Source: Halopseudomonas formosensis
Lineage (GTDB): Bacteria; Pseudomonadota; Gammaproteobacteria; Pseudomonadales; Pseudomonadaceae
Reading direction: 5' to 3'
DNA length: 64,000 nucleotides
NCBI RefSeq assembly: GCF_900115905.1
Contig: NZ_FOYD01000002.1
Span: 408,384 to 472,383, forward strand
Shown: piece by piece, positions 18,244 through 27,690 of the stretch
How the letters are laid out: each line of letters opens with the position of its first letter
How positions within the stretch are numbered: the stretch's first letter is position 1
Notes under the pieces: generated by a model
What the model was told of the DNA's origin: nothing
Databases searched by the model: none
What the model saw: the letters and a program-made list of their open reading frames with translations, nothing else
Made by a program: the position numbers and the translations under genes

Positions 18244-18321
18244 GGTGTTTCCCCGTTCCGGTGGCAGAAGCGGGATTGCCGAGCTGCCGTGAAGCAAGGC
18301 AGGGTACCTCAGCGAAGCCGT

Positions 18322-18723
18322 TCAGGCATCCGGTTGGTGGGTAAATGTGAAATAGCGCTGCAGTGCAATGGACAGACCGGCGAACACCTGCGGGTCGCTG
18401 ATCAGGGCGAACCCGGCATCATAATGCCCCGGCGTGAGATCCGGTCGGCACCAGCGGCTGTTGGCGCGAAACGGCAGCACGAACTCACCCTCGCCGCCCA
18501 GCGCCGGCAGATGCAGCTGCATGTCGTAGTCTTCGTCCAGCATCACCGGATAGGGGCTGATCAGCATGAACCCCTTGCAGGAGACGTTGGCCATGGTCCC
18601 CATGAAGTGACCGTCGAAACTGTTGAAGACGTTCAGATAGGCATGCAACTGATGCCGCGGTATACCGCGCTCCAGCCGCTTGACGGCGTCCTGCGCCGTT
18701 CCCTGGAAGGTCATCCCGGACAT
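18322..18723 (-). CDS. PilZ-domain protein (possible c-di-GMP receptor)
   Basis: A 133-residue protein whose core is a PilZ domain: RGIPRHQLHAYL supplies the RxxxR motif and NVSCKGFML supplies the (D/N)xSxxG motif. Both c-di-GMP-binding motifs are intact, so it probably binds the nucleotide. The start at 18723 (MSGMTFQG) has GGAG upstream; the longer in-frame start at 18849 adds a Cys- and Arg-rich stretch unlike the family. It may affect surface motility or polysaccharide, but the partner is unknown. Confidence 0.8.
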   Translation of the reverse strand: MSGMTFQGTAQDAVKRLERGIPRHQLHAYLNVFNSFDGHFMGTMANVSCKGFMLISPYPVMLDEDYDMQLHLPALGGEGEFVLPFRANSRWCRPDLTPGHYDAGFALISDPQVFAGLSIALQRYFTFTHQPDA

Positions 18724-18888
18724 AGCCCTTGCTCCGCAGAATATGGACACACAGAATTGGCAGGGGCGCGGCGTCGGGCGTGACTGCATGCTGGCGGCTC
18801 GTTCCCTGAACATCTGCATCAGGATAGCCCACCGCCCGTGCCAGTCCAATAAACGGTGGTCGGAAGATGGACGGCAGCTTGCCGGTTA

Positions 18889-18902
18889 TTGATCTGGGTC
18901 AG
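18889..18902 (+). promoter_or_regulatory. Weak Anr-like box before the universal stress gene
   Basis: TTGATCTGGGTCAG matches TTGAT-N4-ATCAA at 8 of 10 positions, about 75 bp upstream of the ATG. A -10-like TAATAT is at 18936-18941. Universal stress genes of pseudomonads are often Anr-controlled. Confidence 0.3.
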
Positions 18903-18970
18903 CGCCGGTACCGAGGCAATTGACCTAGGCTGTCCTAATATCACTAGTGGACCAACAAGAGGCAGCGGGC

Positions 18971-19906
18971 ATGAACATCCAGCACATCATGGTGGTTATC
19001 GATCCAACCAGTGAAAACGAGCAACCCTGCATGCGTCGGGCCGAGCAGCTGGCCGGCCACTATCCGCAGGCACGCTTCACTTTGTTTGTCTGCGACTATA
19101 TTCCAGAACTCGAGGGAGGGCTGCTGTTCAGCAATGACCTGCTGGCCGAGGCGCGCAACAAGCTGCTCGGACACCGGGAGGAATATCTGGACCGGCTCGC
19201 CGCCCCCCTGCGCGCCCGCGGCCATATCGTCAATACCACCGCGGTGTGGGGCAAGCGCTTCGAACGGCATATCCTGCGCGCCGTGCATGAACAGCAACCG
19301 GATGCGGTGCTCAAGACCGGACAGCGTCACAGTCTGCTCAAGCGTCTGGTTCTGAGCAACAGCGACTGGTTCCTGATCCGCTATTGCCCTGTCCCCCTTT
19401 GGCTGGTCAAGCAGCCCGATGCACCGCTGCAGCACATCTGCGCCAGTGTCGACCCCCTGCATGAGTCGGACAAGCCGGCGGCGCTGGATCACAAGATTCT
19501 CGACACCGCCCGCAAGCTCGCCGCTGAAGTCGCTGCCCGGCTGAGCGCAGTGCACTGCTACAACCCGCTGCCGCACACCCTGGCCTTCGATACCGGTCTG
19601 GTCGCCGACTACGACGGTTATGCTGCCGATGTGCGCCGCCAGCATGCCGACGCCTTCAGCGCCTTCGCCGCCGCCAGCGCCCTGTCCGAGGAGCAACAGC
19701 ACCTGCTGACAGGCTACCCGGAGCAGGCGATTCCGCAATTTGCCGCCGATAAGGGAGTGAACCTGCTTGTCATGGGCGCCATATCCCGCTCACGTATCGA
19801 AAGTGCGCTGATCGGACACACCGCCGAGCGTCTGCTGGAGGACGTGCCCTGCGACATGCTGATCATCAAGCCGGACGGCTTCGAGGATCCCTCACGCCCG
19901 GCCTGA
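18971..19906 (+). CDS. Tandem universal stress protein (UspE-like)
   Basis: A 311-residue protein with two UspA domains. The first (about 1-145) starts MNIQHIMVVIDPTSENE. The second ends in LLVMGAISRSRIESALIGHTAERLLEDVPCDMLIIKP, which contains the G-2x-G-9x-G-(S/T)-like nucleotide-binding pattern. Tandem Usp proteins help survival under anaerobic or stationary conditions in pseudomonads. GAGG is present about 11 nt before the ATG. It ends just before the convergent eda gene. Confidence 0.88.
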   Translation: MNIQHIMVVIDPTSENEQPCMRRAEQLAGHYPQARFTLFVCDYIPELEGGLLFSNDLLAEARNKLLGHREEYLDRLAAPLRARGHIVNTTAVWGKRFERHILRAVHEQQPDAVLKTGQRHSLLKRLVLSNSDWFLIRYCPVPLWLVKQPDAPLQHICASVDPLHESDKPAALDHKILDTARKLAAEVAARLSAVHCYNPLPHTLAFDTGLVADYDGYAADVRRQHADAFSAFAAASALSEEQQHLLTGYPEQAIPQFAADKGVNLLVMGAISRSRIESALIGHTAERLLEDVPCDMLIIKPDGFEDPSRPA

Positions 19907-19914
19907 GGCCGGGA

Positions 19915-20556
19915 TCACCTGCGCCGGGGAACCTGCCGACACAGTCGGGTGATGGCCTGCCAGTCACCAGACTCGATCAGGTCCCGGGGCGCCATCCAGC
20001 TGCCACCGACGGCAACCACATTGTCCAGGGCCAGATAGTCCGGCAGGCGCTCCGGGCCTATGCCGCCGGTGGGACAGAAGCGAACATCATGGAAGGGGCC
20101 GGCCAGGGCCTTCAGCAGTTTTACGCCGCCACAGATCTCCGCCGGGAACAGCTTGAAGCAGCGATAGCCCAGACGGTAACCGCGCATGATCTCCGAAGCG
20201 GTGGCGACCCCCGGCAACAGCGGTACCGGACTGTCCAGCCCCAGCGCCAGCAGCTCATCCGTGGTGCCGGGGGTGACGATGAACCTCGCCCCGGCATCCA
20301 GCACCGACTGGAACTGCCTGGCATCCAGTACGGTGCCGGCCCCCACGCACAGCTGAGGACGTTCGCTGGCCAGCAGACGGATGGCGCCCAGCCCGAGGGG
20401 GGTACGCAGGGTGACTTCCAGATTGGTGATGCCAGCGGCCGCCAGGGCGTCGGCCATGGGCAGGATGTCGCTTTCCCTGGTAATGCTCAGCACCGGCAGT
20501 ATCGGCTGGCCGGCAAGGATGTCGTCCAGGACCCTGCTGTTTTCCAACAGTCTCAT
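19915..20556 (-). CDS. eda: 2-keto-3-deoxy-6-phosphogluconate aldolase
   Basis: A 213-residue class I aldolase that splits KDPG into pyruvate and glyceraldehyde 3-phosphate. Family motifs are visible: NLEVTLRTPLG (Glu base), GAGTVLDARQF, RFIVTPGTTDELL, RCFKLFPAEICGG (Schiff-base Lys) and FCPTGGI. It is the last gene of edd-pgl-eda; the pgl stop overlaps its ATG by one base. Confidence 0.95.
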   Translation of the reverse strand: MRLLENSRVLDDILAGQPILPVLSITRESDILPMADALAAAGITNLEVTLRTPLGLGAIRLLASERPQLCVGAGTVLDARQFQSVLDAGARFIVTPGTTDELLALGLDSPVPLLPGVATASEIMRGYRLGYRCFKLFPAEICGGVKLLKALAGPFHDVRFCPTGGIGPERLPDYLALDNVVAVGGSWMAPRDLIESGDWQAITRLCRQVPRRR

Positions 20557-21278
20557 CAGTTTTCCAGAGCCCCGTCGGGGCTGTAGTAGATATCCATGGG
20601 CGGTTTGAGAAAGGCTTTGATCGGCATCCGCAGGGGGGCCTGCTCCTGCCAGGCGCTGACCAGGGTCCGCCGCTTTTCCTCTCCCGCGAGCACCAGCAAC
20701 CGGGTTCCGGCGCTGTCGATGGCCCGTGCGGTCATGCTCAGCCGCGGCAGACGCCCAGCCTCCGGCGGCACCGCCACACAGAGACGTTCCTCCGCCGGGT
20801 CAAGATACCCTGCCAGCTCGGGCAGGAAGGGGAACAGCGACGCGGTATGGCCGTCCTTGCCCATACCCAGCACCAGTACATCCAGCGGCAGCAGCGCGCG
20901 CAACATGCGGTCCATGGTGTCGGCATCCGCCTGCAGGCCTTCACCACGGTACATGGGGATCCAGCGAGCCTGCTGCAGGGCTCCCGGCATGCAGCGCAGC
21001 AACAGGCCGGCGTTGCTCTGTTCATCCTCGGCCGGTACCCAGCGTTCATCCACCAGCATGATGGTTACCTTCGACCAGTCCAGACCCGACTGTTCCAGCT
21101 GGCGCAGAAACAACTCGGGGCCCCGGCCGCCGGATAATGCCAGACTGGCCTCGCCCCGCTCCTCGATGGCCTGCTGCAACTCCCCGGCGATGCGCTCGGC
21201 CACCATCACTGCCTGAGTCCGCGCGCTATCCGCCTGGTACCAACCCAGCCCATGTTCCTGCAACAGCTGTTCGATCAC
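20556..21278 (-). CDS. pgl: 6-phosphogluconolactonase
   Basis: A 240-residue DevB-type lactonase that hydrolyses 6-phosphogluconolactone to 6-phosphogluconate. Signatures are [28 protein letters not shown] and [19 protein letters not shown]. The start is GTG at 21278; it overlaps the edd stop (GTGA), so the two are probably translationally coupled. The usual zwf neighbour is missing from the cluster. Confidence 0.93.
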   Translation of the reverse strand: MIEQLLQEHGLGWYQADSARTQAVMVAERIAGELQQAIEERGEASLALSGGRGPELFLRQLEQSGLDWSKVTIMLVDERWVPAEDEQSNAGLLLRCMPGALQQARWIPMYRGEGLQADADTMDRMLRALLPLDVLVLGMGKDGHTASLFPFLPELAGYLDPAEERLCVAVPPEAGRLPRLSMTARAIDSAGTRLLVLAGEEKRRTLVSAWQEQAPLRMPIKAFLKPPMDIYYSPDGALEN

Positions 21279-23107
21279 AGCTCACCTCCGTCAGCCAGAA
21301 TCAGACTGTCAGTAAAGCAGCTCGCCCCCTGCTCTGCCGGGCTGACCTGGCGCCTGGCGAAGCCGAACAGCTCGCGCCCCCAGCCGCGACGCACGCCATC
21401 CCCCACCGGGACCGGCGAGCGGGCCGCCCATTCGGCGCTGTCCATCTGCACATCCAGCACGCCGGCACCGGCATCCAGCGCCAGTACGTCACCGTCGCGC
21501 AACCGCGCCAGGGGGCCGCCGGCTTCGGCTTCCGGCGTCAGGTGAATGACCGCCGGCACCTTGCCCGAAGCCCCGGACATGCGCCCGTCGGTAACCAGCG
21601 CCACCCGCAATCCGCGATCCTGCAGCACACCGAGATAGGGCGTCAGCTTGTGCAGCTCAGGCATGCCATTGGCCGCCGGTCCCTGAAAACGCACCACGGC
21701 GATCATATCCTGGCGGAACTCGTTGTTCTCGAAGGCGGCAACAAAGGCCTGCTGGCTGTCGAAGATCCGGCACGGCGCCGTCACCTGCCAGTGTTCCGGC
21801 TGCACCGCCGAGAGCTTGATCACCCCACGCCCCAGGCTGCCCCGGATCACCCGGAGCCCGCCATCGGCCCGGAACGGATCACGCCAGCCGCGCAGCACAG
21901 TCCGGTCCAGACTCGCCGCCGGGCCATCGCGCCAGTGCAGCTGCCCCTGCTGCAACGCGGGTTCTCGTGCATAGCGCTCCAGTCCCGGACCGGCTACGGT
22001 CTCGACCTCGCTGTGCAGCAGACCGGCCTCCAGCAGCTGGGCGAACAGCCAGGCGCTGCCGCCGGCGGCCTGAAAATGATTCACGTCCGCCTGGCCATTG
22101 GGATAGATACGCGCCAGGGTAGGCACCACTTCCGACAGCAGGCCCATGTCATCCCAGTTCAGCTGCAGACCGGCACATTGCCCGATGGCGATCAGATGCA
22201 GGGTCAGGTTGGTGGAGCCGCCGGTGGCCAGCAGCATGACCAGCGCATTGACCAGCGCACGCTCATCGACGATACGGGCCAGGCTGCCCTGCCCGGTGCG
22301 CGCCAGCCGCGCAGCCTGTTCGGTTACCGCCACCGTCAGCGCCTCGCGCAGGGGAGTGCCGGGATTGACGAAGGAAGCCCCCGGCAACTGCAGCCCCATG
22401 GCCTCCAGCAGCAGCTGGTTGGTGTTGGCAGTGCCGTAGAAGGTACAGGTGCCCGGCGCGTGGTAGGCCTGGCTTTCGGCCTCCAGCAGCTCTTCCCGGC
22501 TGGCCAGTCCCTCGGCATAACGCTGGCGGACCTGCGCCTTGCGGTCATTGGGCAACCCGGAGGGCATGGGGCCGGCGGGGACAAACAGCACCGGCAGATG
22601 GCCGAAGCGCAGCGCGCCCATCAGCAGCCCCGGCACAATCTTGTCGCAGATCCCCAGGCACAGCGCAGCGTCATACATGTTGTGCGACAGGGCCACGGCG
22701 GTGGCCATCGCGATGACATCCCGACTGACCAGCGACAGCTCCATCCCCGGCTCGCCCTGGGTGATCCCGTCGCACATCGCCGGCACCCCGCCGGCCACCT
22801 GGCCGGTCGCCCCCATACGTCGCAATATGCCGCGGATCTGCTCGGGGTAGCTTTCATAGGGCTGATGGGCCGAGAGCATGTCGTTATAGGCAGTGACGAT
22901 GCCGATGTTGACCTCATCCGGCAGGCGCAGGCGCTGCTTGTCCTCCGCCGAACAGGCGGCCATGCCGTGGGCGAAATTGCTGCAGGACAGCGCCCGGCGC
23001 CCCCGCGGCAGCGCGGCAGCCTCGTCCATCTGCTGCAGATAGGCCGCACGGGACCTGCTGCTGCGCTGGCGCAGCCGCTCGGTTACCTCTATCACCCGGG
23101 GGTGCAT
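21275..23107 (-). CDS. edd: 6-phosphogluconate dehydratase
   Basis: A 610-residue IlvD/Edd-family iron-sulfur dehydratase that makes KDPG from 6-phosphogluconate, the committed step of the Entner-Doudoroff pathway. Motifs include [52 protein letters not shown] and [20 protein letters not shown]. The ATG at 23107 has GGAGGAGG upstream and gives the family length; the in-frame start at 23164 lies farther out in the gap to pykA. Confidence 0.95.
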   Translation of the reverse strand: MHPRVIEVTERLRQRSSRSRAAYLQQMDEAAALPRGRRALSCSNFAHGMAACSAEDKQRLRLPDEVNIGIVTAYNDMLSAHQPYESYPEQIRGILRRMGATGQVAGGVPAMCDGITQGEPGMELSLVSRDVIAMATAVALSHNMYDAALCLGICDKIVPGLLMGALRFGHLPVLFVPAGPMPSGLPNDRKAQVRQRYAEGLASREELLEAESQAYHAPGTCTFYGTANTNQLLLEAMGLQLPGASFVNPGTPLREALTVAVTEQAARLARTGQGSLARIVDERALVNALVMLLATGGSTNLTLHLIAIGQCAGLQLNWDDMGLLSEVVPTLARIYPNGQADVNHFQAAGGSAWLFAQLLEAGLLHSEVETVAGPGLERYAREPALQQGQLHWRDGPAASLDRTVLRGWRDPFRADGGLRVIRGSLGRGVIKLSAVQPEHWQVTAPCRIFDSQQAFVAAFENNEFRQDMIAVVRFQGPAANGMPELHKLTPYLGVLQDRGLRVALVTDGRMSGASGKVPAVIHLTPEAEAGGPLARLRDGDVLALDAGAGVLDVQMDSAEWAARSPVPVGDGVRRGWGRELFGFARRQVSPAEQGASCFTDSLILADGGEL

Positions 23108-23215
23108 AAGCCTCCTCCTGAAAACCAGATACTGACCCGGCGGTCTCCCGCCTGTCATCAACAACGGATATCATCTATTGTAAGCCATTGATATATCACT
23201 GAAGGGAAAACCAAG

Positions 23216-24667
23216 ATGACCCTGCGTCGTACCAAGATCGTCGCCACCCTCGGCCCCGCCAGCAGCTCAGCGGAACGCATCGAGGCCCTGATTCGGGCAG
23301 GCATGAACGTAGCCCGGCTCAATTTCTCCCACGGCACCCATGACGAGCATCGGGAGCGAGCGCGCCTGGTAAGGGAGATTGCCGCCAATCTGGGCGTGCA
23401 CGTGGCACTGCTGGGCGACCTGCAGGGACCCAAGATCCGCATCGCCCGCTTCAAGGAAGGCAAGATCCATCTCGAGGTCGGCGACCGCTTCCGCCTCTCC
23501 ACCACCCACCCGCTGGATGAAGGCACCCAGGAAGTGGTCGGCATCGACTACCCTGCCCTGGTGACCGACTGCCGCCCGGGGGACGAGCTGCTGCTCGATG
23601 ACGGCCGCATCGTGCTGGTGATCGACGCCATCGCCCGGGGCGAGGCCATCTGCACCGTTACCGCCGGCGGCTACCTGTCCAACCACAAGGGTATCAACCG
23701 CCGTGGCGGCGGTCTCTCCGCCTCAGCGCTGACCGACAAGGATCGTGCCGACATAGTGCTGGCCGCCGAGCTGGAGATGGAATACGTGGCAGTGTCCTTC
23801 CCCCGAGATGCCCGGGATATGGACCTGGCGCGCAAGCTGCTGCGCGACGCCGAGTCCCAGGCCTGGCTGGTGGCCAAGATCGAACGCGCCGAGGCCGTGG
23901 CCGATGAAGCGGCTCTCGATGGCCTGATCGATGCCAGCGATGCCGTCATGGTCGCCCGCGGCGATCTGGGTGTGGAGATTGGTGATGCGGAGCTGGTCGG
24001 CATCCAGAAAACCATCATTGCCCACGCCCGGCGCAAGAACAAGACAGTGATCACCGCCACCCAGATGATGGAGTCGATGATCAACAGTCCGCTGCCGACC
24101 CGTGCCGAGGTCTCCGACGTCGCCAACGCGGCGCTGGATAATACCGACGCAGTGATGCTGTCCGGTGAAACGGCCGCCGGGGACTTCCCGGTGGAAGCGG
24201 TGGCCGCCATGCACCGAGTGTGTCTGGGCGCGGAAAAGCACCCGACCAGCCAGCGCTCCGGTCACCGTCTGCACATGTCCTTCGAGCGCTGCGACGAGAC
24301 CATAGCGCTGTCGGCGATGTACGCGGCGAACCACTTCCCCGGGGTAACGGCGGTGATCTCCCTGACCGAAAGCGGTTACACCCCGCTGATCATGTCCCGC
24401 ATCCGCTCGCATCTGCCGATCTTCGCCCTGTCGCCCAACCGGCAGACACTCGGCCGGGTATCACTGATGCGCGGCGTGCACAGCATCGAGTTCAACCCTG
24501 CCCACCTGCCCTCGAGCGACGTCAACCAGCGTGCCGTAGAAGCACTTCTGCAGCGGGGCCACGTCAAGCCGGGAGACTGGGTGATCATCACCAAGGGCGA
24601 CGTGTACAACTCCCGTGGGGGCACCAACTCGATGAAGCTGCTGCAGGTGAGTGAACAGATAGTCTGA
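23216..24667 (+). CDS. pykA: Pyruvate kinase (type II, PykA-like)
   Basis: A 483-residue pyruvate kinase making ATP and pyruvate from PEP. Motifs: RRTKIVATLGPAS at the start, MNVARLNFSHG, the catalytic Lys/Glu block WLVAKIERAEAV, the signature DAVMVARGDLGVEIG and ATQMMESMI. The C-terminal domain is present. It is divergent from edd with 108 nt between; I see no convincing HexR palindrome there. The length and divergence from Entner-Doudoroff genes favour PykA. Confidence 0.95.
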   Translation: MTLRRTKIVATLGPASSSAERIEALIRAGMNVARLNFSHGTHDEHRERARLVREIAANLGVHVALLGDLQGPKIRIARFKEGKIHLEVGDRFRLSTTHPLDEGTQEVVGIDYPALVTDCRPGDELLLDDGRIVLVIDAIARGEAICTVTAGGYLSNHKGINRRGGGLSASALTDKDRADIVLAAELEMEYVAVSFPRDARDMDLARKLLRDAESQAWLVAKIERAEAVADEAALDGLIDASDAVMVARGDLGVEIGDAELVGIQKTIIAHARRKNKTVITATQMMESMINSPLPTRAEVSDVANAALDNTDAVMLSGETAAGDFPVEAVAAMHRVCLGAEKHPTSQRSGHRLHMSFERCDETIALSAMYAANHFPGVTAVISLTESGYTPLIMSRIRSHLPIFALSPNRQTLGRVSLMRGVHSIEFNPAHLPSSDVNQRAVEALLQRGHVKPGDWVIITKGDVYNSRGGTNSMKLLQVSEQIV

Positions 24668-24725
24668 TAACTCGAGATTGCTGGATGCGTGCTTGCGTGT
24701 TATGTGCACTCACATACCGAATTGC

Positions 24726-24766
24726 AGCAACAGAAAACCCGGCACAAGGCCGGGTTTTCTGTTGCT
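24726..24766. terminator. Bidirectional terminator between pykA and fumarase
   Basis: A perfect 18-bp stem (24726-24743 with 24749-24766, loop ACAAG) contains AGAAAACCC/GGGTTTTCT, giving T-tracts on both strands for the convergent genes. Confidence 0.85.
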
Positions 24767-24778
24767 GGCTACAGCGGT

Positions 24779-26302
24779 TTACTGCACTTCCACCGCCAGA
24801 CTTTCGGCAATCTTCTTCTGCCAGATCTGCGGACCGGTGATGTGTACCGACTCACCACTGCTGTCCACCGCAACGGTGACCGGCATGTCCTGAACCTCGA
24901 ACTCGTAGATCGCTTCCATACCCAGATCCGCAAAGGCAACCACCTCGGCCTTCTTCACCGCCTGGGCGACGAGGTAGGCAGCGCCACCCACGGCCATCAG
25001 GTAGACCGCCTTGTGATCACGGATGGCATCGATGGCAATCGGGCCACGCTCGGACTTGCCGATCATGCCCAGCAGACCGGTCTGCTCCAGGATCTGGCGG
25101 GTGAACTTGTCCATGCGGGTCGCGGTGGTCGGACCGGCCGGACCTACCGCCTCGTCACGCACCGGATCAACCGGGCCCACGTAGTAGATGACCCGGCCCT
25201 TCAGATCCACCGGCAGCTGCTCGCCCTTGTTCAGCATGTCGACCATGCGCTTGTGCGCCGCGTCACGGCCGGTCAGCATCTTGCCCGACAGCAGCACGGT
25301 CTCGCCGGTCTTCCAGGTCTGCACTTCCTCGGGGGTCAGGGTGTCCAGGTTGACACGGCGAACGCCACTACCCACTTCCCAGGTAATATCCGGGTAGGCA
25401 TCCATGGGCGGCGGAGTCAGTGCGGCCGGGCCACTGCCATCCAGCACGAAGTGGGCGTGACGGGTAGCGGCGCAGTTGGGGATCATGCACACCGGCAGAC
25501 TGGCAGCGTGGGTCGGGTAATCCTTGATCTTGATGTCCAGCACCGTGGTCAGACCACCCAGGCCCTGGGCGCCGATACCCAGTGCGTTGACCTTGTCCAT
25601 GATCTCCAGACGCAGTTCCTCGACCCGATTCTGCGGGCCGCGCTGGCGCAGCTCGTGGATATCGATCGGATCCATCAGGGATTCCTTGGCCAGCACAGCC
25701 GCCTTCTCGGCGGTACCGCCGATACCTATCCCCAGCATGCCCGGCGGGCACCAGCCGGCACCCATGGTCGGAACGGTCTGTACCACCCAGTCGACGATGG
25801 AGTCGGAGGGGTTGAGCATGACCATCTTCGACTTGTTCTCCGAACCGCCGCCCTTGGCCGCAACGTGGAACTCGATGGTGTTGCCCGGTACCACCTGGTA
25901 GTGGATCACCGCCGGGGTATTGTCCTTGGTGTTGGTCCGCTTGCCCGCCGGATCGGCCAGGATGGAGGCACGCAGCACGTTTTCCGGAAGCTGGTAGGCA
26001 CGGCGCACGCCTTCGTTGATCATGTCGTCCAGGCTCATGGTGGCGCCATCCCAGCGCACATCCATACCCACCTTGGCGAAGACGGTGACGATACCGGTGT
26101 CCTGACAGATGGGGCGGTGGCCGGTGGCGCACATGCGCGAGTTGATCAGAATCTGGGCCATGGCATCCCGTGCCGCCGGGGACTCTTCCCGCAAATAGGC
26201 CTGGTGCACCGCCTGAATGAAATCAACCGGATGGTAGTAGGAGATATATTGCAGCGCATCGGCGACGCTCTGGATCACATCATCTTGCTTGATAACCGCC
26301 AT
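24779..26302 (-). CDS. fumA: Class I fumarate hydratase (4Fe-4S)
   Basis: A 507-residue class I fumarase interconverting fumarate and malate in the TCA cycle. It has the long N-terminal domain with GHRPICQDTGIVTVFAKVG and MGAGWCPPGMLGIGIGGTAEKA, both supplying cluster cysteines, and the C-terminal beta domain with GRDAAHKRMVDML and GPTTATRMD. The [4Fe-4S] type is O2-sensitive. It stands alone, convergent with pykA. FumA and FumB cannot be separated by sequence alone. Confidence 0.92.
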   Translation of the reverse strand: MAVIKQDDVIQSVADALQYISYYHPVDFIQAVHQAYLREESPAARDAMAQILINSRMCATGHRPICQDTGIVTVFAKVGMDVRWDGATMSLDDMINEGVRRAYQLPENVLRASILADPAGKRTNTKDNTPAVIHYQVVPGNTIEFHVAAKGGGSENKSKMVMLNPSDSIVDWVVQTVPTMGAGWCPPGMLGIGIGGTAEKAAVLAKESLMDPIDIHELRQRGPQNRVEELRLEIMDKVNALGIGAQGLGGLTTVLDIKIKDYPTHAASLPVCMIPNCAATRHAHFVLDGSGPAALTPPPMDAYPDITWEVGSGVRRVNLDTLTPEEVQTWKTGETVLLSGKMLTGRDAAHKRMVDMLNKGEQLPVDLKGRVIYYVGPVDPVRDEAVGPAGPTTATRMDKFTRQILEQTGLLGMIGKSERGPIAIDAIRDHKAVYLMAVGGAAYLVAQAVKKAEVVAFADLGMEAIYEFEVQDMPVTVAVDSSGESVHITGPQIWQKKIAESLAVEVQ

Positions 26303-26559
26303 TCTCGGACAGGCTCCTCTATAGACTGACTGACCGCAGGACTACCGGTACCACAGGCGGGGGCGGCCAGATTCACGGAATGCTCGGGTCGAGGCACGGG
26401 TGCCGACCCATGAAAGCAGGCGACAGAGTATACCTGAGCGGACGGGCCAGCGAGAGCAATACGACCAATTGAGTGGCACTATCGTGCTATAAGGGACTGG
26501 GCAAGCGGCAACATAAAGATTAGAGTGATATCAAAGAGCCATCATACAAGGACAACAAG

Positions 26560-27687
26560 GTGAATGATTCGGAGCGCAAACAGCAGGACCGCTTCCAGGC
26601 CCTTCGCCTGCAACGCTTCTATCTAGCCCAATCGACCTACATGATCGCCTACGTGGTGATCGCCGTGACCTGGGCCACCGGGCATTACCTGGGCAGCAAT
26701 GCCATGGCGCTGAGTCACTATGCGCTGGGCTTCATCACCCAGTTCACCTTCTTTCTGATATTCAAGACCGGCCTCAACCTGCGCTTTCGCGACCCCAGCC
26801 TGACCAGCCCGCAGATCATAGTGGCACTGCTGCTGCAGACCTATCTGCTGGCCCTGGTCGGCGAGATCCGCGGCACCATCATGGTCGCCTACTGCCTGAT
26901 CCTGCTGTTCGGCGTGTTCCAGATGAGCCGCACCGCCTACCTGATCCACGCTGCGCTGGCGCTGGTCTGCTATGCCAGCCTGATCGTCATCAACCAGTAT
27001 CTGGGCATCTACCCCCAGAGCCTTACCGTGGCCCTGCTGGAATGGTTCATCCTGGCCTGCTTCCTGCTCTGGCTGATCATCCTCGGCAGCTATATCCGCG
27101 CCCTGCGCGAGCGGCTGCAGCAGCGCCACAGCACGCTCCAGCAGCACCAGCAGACGCTGCGCAGCATGATGGATCAGCTGCAGAACCTGGCCACCACCGA
27201 TGCCCTCACCGACCTGCCCAACCGCCGTTACTTCATCGAGGAAGCCCAGCGGCGCAACACCCTGCTCAGCCGCGGCCAGACCCTGGGGCTGGCTCTGATC
27301 GACCTGGATCACTTCAAGCGCATCAACGATCTCTACGGCCATGCCGCCGGAGATCAGGTGCTGCAGGAGTTCGCCCGCATAGCCCGCTCCAATCTGCGGG
27401 GCAACGACATAGTCGCCCGCTTCGGTGGGGAGGAATTCGTGCTGTTGCTGGACAATTGCGACCTGGCGACCCTGCATCACTGCGTTGAGCGCATACGCCA
27501 GGGGCTGGCTACCCATCCCTTCAGCGCCCTGCCCGAGGGCGTGCGCTGCACCATGTCCGCCGGCATCTGCCTGATCCATCCCGAGGACGATCTGGAGTGG
27601 CGCATCAGCCAGGCGGACGAGGCGCTTTATCAGGCCAAGGCCGAAGGACGCAACCGTACCTGCGCCCATGAGCAAGCCTACGCCTGA
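26560..27687 (+). CDS. Membrane diguanylate cyclase (GGDEF)
   Basis: A 375-residue protein with about six membrane helices in residues 15-185, a short coiled coil (RERLQQRHSTLQQHQQTLRSMMDQL) and a GGDEF domain (about 210-370). The active-site motif is RFGGEEF, and the inhibitory I-site RGND lies five residues before it, so both activity and product inhibition are expected. It should make c-di-GMP from GTP. The start is GTG at 26560 with AAGG 8 nt upstream. The N-terminal signal is not identified. Confidence 0.9.
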   Translation: MNDSERKQQDRFQALRLQRFYLAQSTYMIAYVVIAVTWATGHYLGSNAMALSHYALGFITQFTFFLIFKTGLNLRFRDPSLTSPQIIVALLLQTYLLALVGEIRGTIMVAYCLILLFGVFQMSRTAYLIHAALALVCYASLIVINQYLGIYPQSLTVALLEWFILACFLLWLIILGSYIRALRERLQQRHSTLQQHQQTLRSMMDQLQNLATTDALTDLPNRRYFIEEAQRRNTLLSRGQTLGLALIDLDHFKRINDLYGHAAGDQVLQEFARIARSNLRGNDIVARFGGEEFVLLLDNCDLATLHHCVERIRQGLATHPFSALPEGVRCTMSAGICLIHPEDDLEWRISQADEALYQAKAEGRNRTCAHEQAYA

Positions 27688-27690
27688 GGA

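Noticed and set aside
23108..23215. HexR operator between edd and pykA
   Set aside because: No TGTARTTAAAYTACA-like palindrome; only AT-rich sequence without symmetry.
24689..26329. 546-codon frame opposite the fumarase
   Set aside because: Antisense to a gene with unmistakable class I fumarase motifs, and it passes through the bidirectional terminator.
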